Source of the DNA: Astropecten irregularis
Lineage: Eukaryota > Echinodermata > Asteroidea > Paxillosida > Astropectinidae
DNA: 64,000 nucleotides
NCBI GenBank assembly: GCA_963971285.1
Contig: OZ020251.1
Coordinates: 124,001-188,000, forward strand
Direction of reading: 5' to 3'
This document shows, piece after piece, positions 26,194-40,554 of this stretch (the stretch's first letter is position 1; the number at the start of each line of letters is the position of its first letter). The translations under genes were made by a program, and so were the position numbers. Under the pieces are notes generated by a model. That model ran no database searches. It was not told where the DNA came from and saw only the letters and a list, made by a program, of their open reading frames with translations.

Positions 26194-29100
26194 GATCGTG
26201 TTCAAAATAAAGAATTAGACTGCGCATGCGTGCTGCCATATATAATACACATACAGTGTAACCCGGTATTACATGATATGTAAAACATTACAGATTTCGC
26301 TATGCAGGCCGTCTTCAGGCTCAAAAATTCAGATATATGATCTTGACTGAAAATAAAAAGACACGTGAAATTTTGTTTTCCCTGAGTTTGACCCAGAAAT
26401 GAGCAGGCAGATTTCAAAGATCGTGTTCAAAATATAGGATTGGAAAGCGCGCTGTCATATATAATACACAGAAAGTGTTGAACGTCATAACATGATTTAT
26501 AAATCATTGCAGATTTCGCTATGCAGGGCGACTTCGGGTTCAAAAATTCAGATATATGATCTTGACTGAAAATAAAAAGACACGTGAAATTTAGTTTTTC
26601 CTGAATTTGCCCCAGAAATGAGCAGGCAGATTTCAAAGATCGTGTTCAAAATAAAAAAATAGACTGCGTGCTGCCATATATAATACAAATACAGTGTAGA
26701 ACGTCATAACATGATTAATAAATCATTGCAGATTTCGCTATGCAGGGCGACTTCGGGTTCAAAAATTCAGATATATGATCTTGACTGAAAATAAAAAGAC
26801 ACGTGAAATTTTGTTTTTCCTGAATTTGCCCCAGAAATGAGCAGGCAGATTTCAAAGATCGTGTAAAAAAAAAAACAAATAGACTGCGTGCTGCCATATA
26901 TAATACAAATACAGTGTTGAACGTCATAACATGATTTATAAATCATTGCAGATTTCGCAATGCAGGGCGACTTCGGGTTCAAAAATTCAGATATATGATC
27001 TTGACTGGAAATAAAAAGACACGTGAAATTTTGTTTTTCCTGAATTTGCCCCAGAAATGAGCAGGCAGATTTCAAAGATCGTGTTCAAAATAAAGAATTA
27101 GACTGCGCATGCGTGCTGCCATATATAATACACATACAGTGTAACCCGGTATTACATGATTTGTAAAACATTACAGATTTCGCTATGCAGGCCGTCTTCA
27201 GGCTCAAAAATTCAGATATATGATCTAGACTGAAAATAAAAAAACACGTGAAATTTTGTTTTCCCTGAGTTTGACCCAGAAATGAGCAGGCAGATTTCAA
27301 AGATCGTGTTCAAAATATAGGATTGGAAAGCGCGCTGTCATATATAATACACAGAAAGTGTTGAACGTCATAACATGATTTATAAATCATTGCAGATTTC
27401 GCTATGCAGGGCGACTTCGGGTTCAAAAATTCAGATATATGATCTTGACTGAAAATAAAAAGACACGTGAAATTTTGTTTTTCCTGAATTTGCCCCAGAA
27501 ATGAGCAGGCAGATTTCAAAGATCGTGTTCAAAATAAAAAAAATAGACTGCGTGCTGCCATATATAATACAAATACAGTGTAGAACGTCATAACATGATA
27601 TATAAATCATTGCAGATTTCGCTATGCAGGGCGACTTCGGGTTCAAAAATTCAGATATATGATCTTGACTAAAAATAAAAAGACACGTGAAATTTTGTTT
27701 TTCCTGAATTTGCCCCAGAAATGAGCAGGCAGATTTCAAAGATCGTGTTCAAAATAAAAAAAATAGACTGCGTGCTGCCATATATAATACAAATACAGTG
27801 TTGAACGTCATAACATGATTTATAAATCATTGCAGATTTCGCAATGCAGGGCGACTTCGGGTTCAAAAATTCAGATATATGATCTTGACTGGAAATAAAA
27901 AGACACGTGAAATTTTGTTTTTCCTGAATTTGCCCCAGAAATGAGCAGGCAGATTTCAAAGATCGTGTTCAAAATAAAGAATTAGACTGCGCATGCGTGC
28001 TGCCATATATAATACACATACAGTGTAACCCGGTATTACATGATATATAAATCATTGCAGATTTCGCTATGCAGGGCGACTTCAGATTCAAAAATTCAGA
28101 TATATTCTACACTGAAAATAAAAATACACGTGTAATTTTGTTTTTCCTGAATTTGCTCCAGAAATGAGCAGGCAGATTTCAAAGATCGTGTTCAAAATAA
28201 AGAATTGGACTGCGCATGCGTGCTGCCATATAAAATACACATACAGTGTTACCCGGTATTACATGATATGTAAAACATTACAGATTTCGCTATGCAGGCC
28301 GTCTTCAGGCTCAAAAATTCAGATATATGATCTAGACTGAAAATAAAAAGACACGTGAAATTTTGTTTTTCCTGAATTTGACCCAGAAATGAGCAGGCAG
28401 ATTTCAAAGATCGTGTTAAAAAAAAAACAAATAGACTGCGTGCTGCCATATATAATACAAATACAGTGTTGAACGTCATAACATGATTAATAAATCATTG
28501 CAGATTTCGCTATGCAGGGCGACTTCGGGTTCAAAAATTCAGATATATGATCTTGACTGAAAATAAAAAGACACGTGAAATTTTGTTTTTCCTGAATTTG
28601 CCCCAGAAATGAGCAGGCAGATTTCAAAGATCGTGTTCAAAATAAAGAATTAGACTGCGTGCTGTCATATATAATACACATACAGAGTAGAACGTCATAA
28701 CATGATATATAAATCATTACAGATTTCGCTATGCAGGGCGACTTCAGATTCAAAAATTCAGACATATGATCTACACTGAAAATAAAAATACACGTCTAAT
28801 TTTGTTTTTCCTGAATTTGCCCCAGAAATGAGCAGACAGATTTAAAAGATCGTGTTCAAAATAAAGAATTAGACTGCGCATGCGTGCTGCCATATATAAT
28901 ACACATACAGTGTAACCCGGTATTACATGATATGTAAAACATTACAGATTTCGCTATGCAGGCCGTCTTCAGGCTCAAAAATTCAGATATATGATCTTGA
29001 CTGAAAATAAAAAGACACGTGAAATTTTGTTTTCCCTGAGTTTGACCCAGAAATGAGCAGGCAGATTTCAAAGATCGTGTTCAAAATATAGGATTGGAAA

Positions 29101-29292
29101 GCGCGCTGTCATATATAATAAACATTAAGTGTTGAACGTCATAACATGATTTATAAATCATTGCAGATTTCGCTATGCAGGGCGACTTCGGGTTCAAAAA
29201 TTCAGATTTATGATCTAGACTGAAAATAGAAAAAACACGTGAAATTTTGTTTTTCCTGAATTTGCCCCAGAAATGAGCAGGCAGATTTAAAA
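26194..29292. repeat. 14-monomer HOR copy 4 (3,099 bp)
   Basis: The same marker monomer ends this copy (near 29,220). It is 442 bp (two monomers) shorter than the 3,541-bp form. From 27,077 on it repeats 23,978-26,193 at an offset of 3,099 bp. A D monomer with an A11 tract (26,865-26,875) that has lost the TTC is unique to it. Confidence 0.85.
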
Positions 29293-30841
29293 GATCGTGT
29301 TCAAAATAAAGAATTAGACTGCGCATGCGTGCTGCCATATATAATACACATACAGTGTAACCCGGTATTACGTGATATGTAAAACATTACAGATTTCGCT
29401 ATGCAGGCCGTCTTCAGGCTCAAAATTTCAGATATATGATCTACACTGAAAATAAAAAGACACGTGAAATTTTGTTTTCCCTGAGTTTGACCCAGAAATG
29501 AGCAGGCAGATTTCAAAGATCGTGTTCAAAATATAGGATTGGAAAGCGCGCTGTCATATATAATACACAGAAAGTGTTGAACGTCATAACATGATTTATA
29601 AATCATTGCAGATTTCGCTATGCAGGGCGACTTCGGGTTCAAAAATTCAGATATATGATCTTGACTGAAAATAAAAAGACACGTGAAATTTAGTTTTTCC
29701 TGAATTTGCCCCAGAAATGAGCAGGCAGATTTCAAAGATCGTGTTCAAAATAAAAAAATAGACTGCGTGCTGCCATATATAATACAAATACAGTGTAGAA
29801 CGTCATAACATGATATATAAATCATTGCAGATTTCGCTATGCAGGGCGACTTCGGGTTCAAAAATTCAGATATATGATCTTGACTAAAAATAAAAAGACA
29901 CGTGAAATTTTGTTTTTCCTGAATTTGCCCCAGAAATGAGCAGGCAGATTTCAAAGATCGTGTTCAAAATAAAAAAAATAGACTGCGTGCTGCCATATAT
30001 AATACAAATACAGTGTTGAACGTCATAACATGATTTATAAATCATTGCAGATTTCGCAATGCAGGGCGACTTCGGGTTCAAAAATTCAGATATATGATCT
30101 TGACTGGAAATAAAAAGACACGTGAAATTTTGTTTTTCCTGAATTTGCCCCAGAAATGAGCAGGCAGATTTCAAAGATCGTGTTCAAAATAAAGAATTAG
30201 ACTGCGCATGCGTGCTGCCATATATAATACACATACAGTGTAACCCGGTATTACATGATATATAAATCATTGCAGATTTCGCTATGCAGGGCGACTTCAG
30301 ATTCAAAAATTCAGATATATTCTACACTGAAAATAAAAATACACGTGTAATTTTGTTTTTCCTGAATTTGCTCCAGAAATGAGCAGGCAGATTTCAAAGA
30401 TCGTGTTCAAAATAAAGAATTGGACTGCGCATGCGTGCTGCCATATAAAATACACATACAGTGTTACCCGGTATTACATGATATGTAAAACATTACAGAT
30501 TTCGCTATGCAGGCCGTCTTCAGGCTCAAAAATTCAGATATATGATCTAGACTGAAAATAAAAAGACACGTGAAATTTTGTTTTCCCTGAGTTTGACCCA
30601 GAAATGAGCAGGCAGATTTCAAAGATCGTGTTCAAAATATAGGATTGGAAAGCGCGCTGTCATATATAATACACAGAAAGTGTTGAACGTCATAACATGA
30701 TTTATAAATCATTGCAGATTTCGCTATGCAGGGCGACTTCGGGTTCAAAAATTCAGATATATGATCTTGACTGAAAATAAAAAGACACGTGAAATTTAGT
30801 TTTTCCTGAATTTGCCCCAGAAATGAGCAGGCAGATTTCAA
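29293..30841. repeat. Partial HOR copy 5, matching 22,209-23,757
   Basis: Seven monomers match the start of copy 3 at an offset of 7,084 bp (3,985 + 3,099), which shows that copy 5 begins with the same monomer order before diverging after about 30,841. Confidence 0.8.
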
Positions 30842-31511
30842 AGATCGTGTTCAAAATAAAAAAATAGACTGCGTGCTGCCATATATAATACAAATACAGT
30901 GTAGAACGTCATAACATGATATATAAATCATTGCAGATTTCGCTATGCAGGGCGACTTCGGGTTCAAAAATTCAGATATATGATCTTGACTAAAAATTAA
31001 AAGACACGTGTAATTTTGTTTTTCCTGAATTTGCTCCAGAAATGAGCAGGCAGATTTCAAAGATCGTGTTCAAAATAAAGAATTGGACTGCGCATGCGTG
31101 CTGCCATATAAAATACACATACAGTGTAACCCGGTATTACATGATATGTAAAACATTACAGATTTCGCTATGCAGGCCGTCTTCAGGCTCAAAAATTCAG
31201 ATATATGATCTAGACTGAAAATAAAAAGACACGTGAAATTTTGTTTTCCCTGAGTTTGACCCAGAAATGAGCAGGCAGATTTAAAAGATCGTGTTCAAAA
31301 TAAAGAATTAGACTGCGCATGCGTGCTGCCATATATAATACACATACAGTGTAACCCGGTATTACGTGATATGTAAAACATTACAGATTTCGCTATGCAG
31401 GCCGTCTTCAGGCTCAAAATTTCAGATATATGATCTACACTGAAAATAAAAAGACACGTGAAATTTTGTTTTCCCTGAGTTTGACCCAGAAATGAGCAGG
31501 CAGATTTCAAA

Positions 31512-34500
31512 GATCGTGTTCAAAATATAGGATTGGAAAGCGCGCTGTCATATATAATACACAGAAAGTGTTGAACGTCATAACATGATTTATAAATCAT
31601 TGCAGATTTCGCTATGCAGGGCGACTTCGGGTTCAAAAATTCAGATATATGATCTTGACTGAAAATAAAAAGACACGTGAAATTTAGTTTTTCCTGAATT
31701 TGCCCCAGAAATGAGCAGACAGATTTCAAAGATCGTGTTCAAAATAAAAAAATAGACTGCGTGCTGCCATATATAATACAAATACAGTGTAGAACGTCAT
31801 AACATGATATATAAATCATTGCAGATTTCGCTATGCAGGGCGACTTCGGGTTCAAAAATTCAGATATATGATCTTGACTGAAAATAAAAAGACACGTGAA
31901 ATTTTGTTTTTCCTGAATTTGACCCAGAAATGAGCAGGCAGATTTCAAAGATCGTGTTCAAAAAAAAAACAAATAGACTGCGTGCTGCCATATATAATAC
32001 TAATACAGTGTTGAACGTCATAACATGATTAATAAATCATTGCAGATTTCGCTATGCAGGGCGACTTCGGGTTCAAAAATTCAGATATATGATCTTGACT
32101 GAAAATAAAAAGACACGTGAAATTTTGTTTTTCCTGAATTTGCCCGAGAAATGAGCAGGCAGATTTAAAAGATCGTGTTCAAAATAAAGAATTAGACTGC
32201 GTGCTGTCATATATAATACAAATACAGTGTAGAACGTCATAACATGATATATAAATCATTGCAGATTTCGCTATGCAGGGCGACTTCAGGCTCAAAAATT
32301 CAGATATATGATCTAGACTGAAAATAAAAAGGCACGTGAAATTTTGTTTTCCCTGAGTTTGACCCAGAAATGAGCAGGCAGATTTCAAAGATCGTGTTCA
32401 AAATATAGGATTGGAAAGCGCGCTGTCATATATAATACACATAAAGTGTTGAACGTCATAACATGATTTATAAATCATTGCAGATTTCGCTATGCAGGGC
32501 GACTTCGGGTTCAAAAATTCAGATATATGATCTTGACTGAAAATAAAAAGACAAGTGAAATTTTGTTTTTCCTGAATTTGCCCTAGAAATGAGCAGGCAG
32601 ATTTCAAAGATCGTGTTCAAAATAAAGAATTAGACTGCGTGCTGTCATATATAATACACATACAGAGTAGAACGTCATAACATGATATATAAATCATTGC
32701 AGATTTCGCTATGCAGGGCGACTTCAGATTCAAAAATTCAGACATATGATCTACACTGAAAATAAAAATACATGTGTAATTTTGTTTTTCCTGAATTTGC
32801 CCCAGAAATGAGCAGGCAGATTTCAAAGATCGTGTTCAAAATAAAGAACTAGACTGCGCATGCGTGCTGCCATATATAATACACATACAGTGTAACCCAG
32901 TATTACATGATATGTAAAACATTACAGATTTCGCTATGCAGGCCGTCTTCAGGCTCAAAAATTCAGATATATGATCTTGACTGAAAATAAAAAGACACGT
33001 GAAATTTTGTTTTTCCTGAATTTGCCCCAGAAATGAGCAGGCAGATTTAAAAGATCGTGTTCAAAATAAAGAATTAGACTGCGTGCTGTCATATATAATA
33101 CAAATACAGTGTAGAACGTCATAACATGATATATAAATCATTGCAGATTTCGCTATGCAGGGCGACTTCAGATTCAAAAATTCAGATATATGATCTACAC
33201 TGAAAATAAAAATACACGTGTAATTTTGTTTTTCCTGAATTTGCTCCAGAAATGAGCAGGCAGATTTCAAAGATCGTGTTCAAAATAAAGAATTAGACTG
33301 CGCATGCGTGCTGCCATATAAAATACACATACAGTGTAACCCGGTATTACATGATATGTAAAACATTACAGATTTCGCTATGCAGGCCGTCTTCAGGCTC
33401 AAAAATTCAGATATATGATCTAGACTGAAAATAAAAAGACACGTGAAATTTTGTTTTCCCTGAGTTTGACCCAGAAATGAGCAGGCAGATTTCAAAGATC
33501 GTGTTCAAAATATAGGATTGGAAAGCGCGCTGTCATATATAATACACAGAAAGTGTTGAACGTCATAACATGATTTATAAATCATTGCAGATTTCGCTAT
33601 GCAGGGCGACTTCGGGTTCAAAAATTCAGATATATGATCTTGACTGAAAATAAAAAGACACGTGAAATTTAGTTTTTCCTGAATTTGCCCCAGAAATGAG
33701 CAGACAGATTTCAAAGATCGTGTTCAAAATAAACAAATAGACTGCGTGCTGCCATATATAATACAAATACAGTGTAGAACGTCATAACATGATATATAAA
33801 TCATTGCAGATTTCGCTATGCAGGGCGACTTCGGGTTCAAAAATTCAGATATATGATCTTGACTGAAAATAAAAAGACACGTGAAATTTTGTTTTTCCTG
33901 AATTTGACCCAGAAATGAGCAGGCAGATTTCAAAGATCGTGTTCAAAAAAAACAAATAGACTGCGTGCTGCCATATATAATACAAATACAGTGTTGAACG
34001 TCATAACATGATTAATAAATCATTGCAGATTTCGCTATGCAGGGCGACTTCGGGTTCAAAAATTCAGATATATGATCTTGACTGAAAATAAAAAGACACG
34101 TGAAATTTTGTTTTTCCTGAATTTGCCCGAGAAATGAGCAGGCAGATTTAAAAGATCGTGTTCAAAATAAAGAATTAGACTGCGTGCTGTCATATATAAT
34201 ACAAATACAGTGTAGAACGTCATAACATGATATATAAATCATTGCAGATTTCGCTATGCAGGGCGACTTCAGGCTCAAAAATTCAGATATATGATCTAGA
34301 CTGAAAATAAAAAGGCACGTGAAATTTTGTTTTCCCTGAGTTTGACCCAGAAATGAGCAGGCAGATTTCAAAGATCGTGTTCAAAATATAGGATTGGAAA
34401 GCGCGCTGTCATATATAATACACATAAAGTGTTGAACGTCATAACATGATTTATAAATCATTGCAGATTTCGCTATGCAGGGCGACTTCGGGTTCAAAAA

Positions 34501-34591
34501 TTCAGATATATGATCTTGACTGAAAATAAAAAGACAAGTGAAATTTTGTTTTTCCTGAATTTGCCCTAGAAATGAGCAGGCAGATTTCAAA
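31512..34591. repeat. 9-monomer HOR, period 1,983-1,985 bp, two copies
   Basis: Begins at the B monomer ending in GAGCAGACAGATTTC (near 31,716 and 33,701), followed by D, the A-run D monomer with CAAATAG and ATTAATAAATC, the AAAGGCACGTG A monomer and the ACAAGTG B monomer. The same order restarts 1,985 bp later. Offsets fall to 1,983 bp after the A-run monomers, whose runs differ by two bases. Confidence 0.85.
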
Positions 34592-36142
34592 GATCGTGTT
34601 CAAAATAAAGAATTAGACTGCGTGCTGTCATATATAATACACATACAGAGTAGAACGTCATAACATGATATATAAATCATTGCAGATTTCGCTATGCAGG
34701 GCGACTTCAGATTCAAAAATTCAGATATATGATCTACACTGAAAATAAAAATACACGTGTAATTTTGTTTTTCCTGAATTTGCTCCAGAAATGAGCAGGC
34801 AGATTTCAAAGATCGTGTTCAAAATAAAGAATTAGACTGCGCATGCGTGCTGCCATATAAAATACACATACAGTGTAACCCGGTATTACATGATATGTAA
34901 AACATTACAGATTTCGCTATGAAGGCCGTCTTCAGGCTCAAAAATTCAGATATATGATCTAGACTGAAAATAAAAAGACACGTGAAATTTTGTTTTCCCT
35001 GAGTTTGACCCAGAAATGAGCAGGCAGATTTCAAAGATCGTGTTCAAAATATAGGATTGGAAAGCGCGCTGTCATATATAATACACATAAAGTGTTGAAC
35101 GTCATAACATGATTTATAAATCATTGCAGATTTCGCTATGCAGGGCGACTTCGGGTTCAAAAATTCAGATATATGATCTTGACTGAAAATAAAAAGACAC
35201 GTGGAATTTTGTTTTTCCTGAATTTGCCCCAGAAATGAGCAGGCAGATTTCAAAGATCGTGTTCAAAATAAAGAATTAGACTGCGTGCTGTCATATATAA
35301 TACACATACAGAGTAGAACGTCATAACATGATATATAAATCATTGCAGATTTCGCTATGCAGGGCGACTTCAGATTCAAAAATTCAGACATATGATCTAC
35401 ACTGAAAATAAAAATACACGTGTAATTTTGTTTTTCCTGAATTTGCCCCAGAAATGAGCAGGCAGATTTCAAAGATCGTGTTCAAAATAAAGAATTAGAC
35501 TGCGCATGCGTGCTGCCATATATAATACACATACAGTGTAACCCGGTATTACATGATATGTAAAACATTACAGATTTCGCTATGCAGGCCGTCTTCAGGC
35601 TCAAAAATTCAGATATATGATCTTGACTGAAAATAAAAAGACACGTGAAATTTTGTTTTTCCTGAATTTGCCCCAGAAATGAGCAGGCAGATTTAAAAGA
35701 TCGTGTTCAAAATAAAGAATTAGACTGCGTGCTGTCATATATAATACAAATACAGTGTAGAACGTCATAACATGATATATAAATCATTGCAGATTTCGCT
35801 ATGCAGGGCGACTTCAGATTCAAAAATTCAGATATATGATCTACACTGAAAATAAAAATACACGTGTAATTTTGTTTTTCCTGAATTTGCTCCAGAAATG
35901 AGCAGGCAGATTTCAAAGATCGTGTTCAAAATAAAGAATTAGACTGCGCATGCGTGCTGCCATATAAAATACACATACAGTGTAACCCGGTATTACATGA
36001 TATGTAAAACATTACAGATTTCGCTATGCAGGCCGTCTTCAGGCTCAAAAATTCAGATATATGATCTAGACTGAAAATAAAAAGACACGTGAAATTTTGT
36101 TTTCCCTGAGTTTGACCCAGAAATGAGCAGGCAGATTTCAAA

Positions 36143-39100
36143 GATCGTGTTCAAAATATAGGATTGGAAAGCGCGCTGTCATATATAATACACATAAAGT
36201 GTTGAACGTCATAACATGATTTATAAATCATTGCAGATTTCGCTATGCAGGGCGACTTCGGGTTCAAAAATTCAGATATATGATCTAGACTGAAAATAAA
36301 AAGACACGTGAAATTTTGTTTTCCCTGAGTTTGACCCAGAAATGAGCAGGCAGATTTCAAAGATCGTGTTCAAAATATAGGATTGGAAAGCGCGCTGTCA
36401 TATATAATACACATAAAGTGTTGAACGTCATAACATGATTTATAAATCATTGCAGATTTCGCTATGCAGGGCGACTTCGGGTTCAAAAATTCAGATATAT
36501 GATCTTGACTGAAAATAAAAAGACACGTGAAATTTAGTTTTTCCTGAATTTGCCCCAGAAATGAGCAGGCAGATTTCAAAGATCGTGTTCAAAATATAGA
36601 ATTAGACTGCGTGATGTCATATATAATACACATACAGAGTAGAACGTCATAACATGATATATAAATCATTACAGATTTCGCTATGCAGGGCGACTTCAGA
36701 TTCAAAAATTCAGACATATGATCTACACTGAAAATAAAAATACACGTCTAATTTTGTTTTTCCTGAATTTGCCCCAGAAATGAGCAGACAGATTTAAAAG
36801 ATCGTGTTCAAAATAAAGAATTAGACTGCGCATGCGTGCTGCCATATATAATACACATACAGTGTAACCCGGTATTACATGATATGTAAAACATTACAGA
36901 TTTCGCTATGCAGGCCGTCTTCAGGCTCAAAAATTCAGATATATGATCTTGACTGAAAATAAAAAGACACGTGAAATTTTGTTTTCCCTGAGTTTGACCC
37001 AGAAATGAGCAGGCAGATTTCAAAGATCGTGTTCAAAATATAGGATTGGAAAGCGCGCTGTCATATATAATAAACATTAAGTGTTGAACGTCATAACATG
37101 ATTTATAAATCATTGCAGATTTCGCTATGCAGGGCGACTTCGGGTTCAAAAATTCAGATATATGATCTAGACTGAAAATAAAAAGACACGTGAAATTTTG
37201 TTTTTCCTGAATTTGCCCCAGAAATGAGCAGGCAGATTTAAAAGATCGTGTTCAAAATAAAGAATTAGACTGCGCATGCGTGCTGCCATATATAATACAC
37301 ATACAGTGTAACCCGGTATTACGTGATATGTAAAACATTACAGATTTCGCTATGCATGCCGTCTTCAGGCTCAAAATTTCAGATATATGATCTAGACTGA
37401 AAATAAAAAGACACGTGAAATTTTGTTTTCCCTGAGTTTGACCCAGAAATGAGCAGGCAGATTTCAAAGATCGTGTTCAAAATATAGGATTGGAAAGCGC
37501 GCTGTCATATATAATACACATAAAGTGTTGAACGTCATAACATGATTTATAAATCATTGCAGATTTCGCTATGCAGGGCGACTTCGGGTTCAAAAATTCA
37601 GATATATGATCTTGACTGAAAATAAAAAGACACGTGAAATTTTGTTTTTCCTGAATTTGCCCCAGAAATGAGCAGGCAGATTTCAAAGATCGTGTTCAAA
37701 ATAAAAAAATAGACTGCGTGCTGCCATATATAATACAAATACAGTGTAGAACGTCATAACATGATATATAAATCATTGCAGATTTCGCTATGCAGGGCGA
37801 CTTCGGGTTCAAAAATTCAGATATATGATCTTGACTAAAAATAAAAAGACACGTGAAATTTTGTTTTTCCTGAATTTGCCCCAGAAATGAGCAGGCAGAT
37901 TTCAAAGATCGTGTTCAAAATAAAAAAAATAGACTGCGTGCTGCCATATATAATACAAATACAGTGTTGAACGTCATAACATGATTTATAAATCATTGCA
38001 GATTTCGCAATGCAGGGCGACTTCGGGTTCAAAAATTCAGATATATGATCTTGACTGAAAATAAAAAGACACGTGAAATTTTGTTTTTCCTGAATTTGCC
38101 CCAGAAATGAGCAGGCAGATTTCAAAGATCGTGTTCAAAATAAAGAATTAGACTGCGCATGCGTGCTGCCATATATAATACACATACAGTGTAACCCGGT
38201 ATTACATGATATGTAAAACATTACAGATTTCGCTATGCAGGCCGTCTTCAGGCTCAAAAATTCAGATATATGATCTTGACTGAAAATAAAAAGACACGTG
38301 AAATTTTGTTTTTCCTGAATTTGCCCCAGAAATGAGCAGGCAGATTTAAAAGATCGTGTTCAAAATAAAGAATTAGACTGCGTGCTGTCATATATAATAC
38401 AAATACAGTGTAGAACGTCATAACATGATATATAAATCATTGCAGATTTCGCTATGCAGGGCGACTTCAGATTCAAAAATTCAGATATATGATCTACACT
38501 GAAAATAAAAAGACACGTGAAATTTTGTTTTCCCTGAGTTTGACCCAGAAATGAGCAGGCAGATTTCAAAGATCGTGTTCAAAATATAGGATTGGAAAGC
38601 GCGCTGTCATATATAATACACATAAAGTGTTGAACGTCATAACATGATTTATAAATCATTGCAGATTTCGCTATGCAGGGCGACTTCGGGTTCAAAAATT
38701 CAGATATATGATCTAGACTGAAAATAAAAAGACACGTGAAATTTTGTTTTCCCTGAGTTTGACCCAGAAATGAGCAGGCAGATTTCAAAGATCGTGTTCA
38801 AAATATAGGATTGGAAAGCGCGCTGTCATATATAATACACATAAAGTGTTGAACGTCATAACATGATTTATAAATCATTGCAGATTTCGCTATGCAGGGC
38901 GACTTCGGGTTCAAAAATTCAGATATATGATCTTGACTGAAAATAAAAAGACACGTGAAATTTTGTTTTTCCTGAATTTGCCCCAGAAATGAGCAGGCAG
39001 ATTTCAAAGATCGTGTTCAAAATATAGAATTAGACTGCGTGATGTCATATATAATACACATACAGAGTAGAACGTCATAACATGATATATAAATCATTAC

Positions 39101-40554
39101 AGATTTCGCTATGCAGGGCGACTTCAGATTCAAAAATTCAGACATATGATCTACACTGAAAATAAAAATACACGTCTAATTTTGTTTTTCCTGAATTTGC
39201 CCCAGAAATGAGCAGACAGATTTAAAAGATCGTGTTCAAAATAAAGAATTAGACTGCGCATGCGTGCTGCCATATATAATACACATACAGTGTAACCCGG
39301 TATTACATGATATGTAAAACATTACAGATTTCGCTATGCAGGCCGTCTTCAGGCTCAAAAATTCAGATATATGATCTTGACTGAAAATAAAAAGACACGT
39401 GAAATTTTGTTTTCCCTGAGTTTGACCCAGAAATGAGCAGGCAGATTTCAAAGATCGTGTTCAAAATATAGGATTGGAAAGCGCGCTGTCATATATAATA
39501 AACATTAAGTGTTGAACGTCATAACATGATTTATAAATCATTGCAGATTTCGCTATGCAGGGCGACTTCGGGTTCAAAAATTCAGATATATGATCTAGAC
39601 TGAAAATAAAAAGACACGTGAAATTTTGTTTTTCCTGAATTTGCCCCAGAAATGAGCAGGCAGATTTAAAAGATCGTGTTCAAAATAAAGAATTAGACTG
39701 CGCATGCGTGCTGCCATATATAATACACATACAGTGTAACCCGGTATTACGTGATATGTAAAACATTACAGATTTCGCTATGCATGCCGTCTTCAGGCTC
39801 AAAATTTCAGATATATGATCTACACTGAAAATAAAAAGACACGTGAAATTTTGTTTTCCCTGAGTTTGACCCAGAAATGAGCAGGCAGATTTCAAAGATC
39901 GTGTTCAAAATATAGGATTGGAAAGCGCGCTGTCATATATAATACACAGAAAGTGTTGAACGTCATAACATGATTTATAAATCATTGCAGATTTCGCTAT
40001 GCAGGGCGACTTCGGGTTCAAAAATTCAGATATATGATCTTGACTGAAAATAAAAAGACACGTGAAATTTTGTTTTTCCTGAATTTGCCCCAGAAATGAG
40101 CAGGCAGATTTCAAAGATCGTGTTCAAAATAAAAAAATAGACTGCGTGCTGCCATATATAATACAAATACAGTGTAGAACGTCATAACATGATATATAAA
40201 TCATTGCAGATTTCGCTATGCAGGGCGACTTCGGGTTCAAAAATTCAGATATATGATCTTGACTAAAAATAAAAAGACACGTGAAATTTTGTTTTTCCTG
40301 AATTTGCCCCAGAAATGAGCAGGCAGATTTCAAAGATCGTGTTCAAAATAAAAAAAATAGACTGCGTGCTGCCATATATAATACAAATACAGTGTTGAAC
40401 GTCATAACATGATTTATAAATCATTGCAGATTTCGCAATGCAGGGCGACTTCGGGTTCAAAAATTCAGATATATGATCTTGACTGAAAATAAAAAGACAC
40501 GTGAAATTTTGTTTTTCCTGAATTTGCCCCAGAAATGAGCAGGCAGATTTCAAA
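36143..40554. repeat. 11-monomer HOR, period 2,428 bp, two copies
   Basis: The stretch 36,143-38,126 recurs at 38,571-40,554 (nine monomers). Shared rare marks are AATATAGAATTAGACTGCGTG followed by ATGTC near 36,591 and 39,019, and ATGCATGCCGTC near 37,353 and 39,781. Confidence 0.9.
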
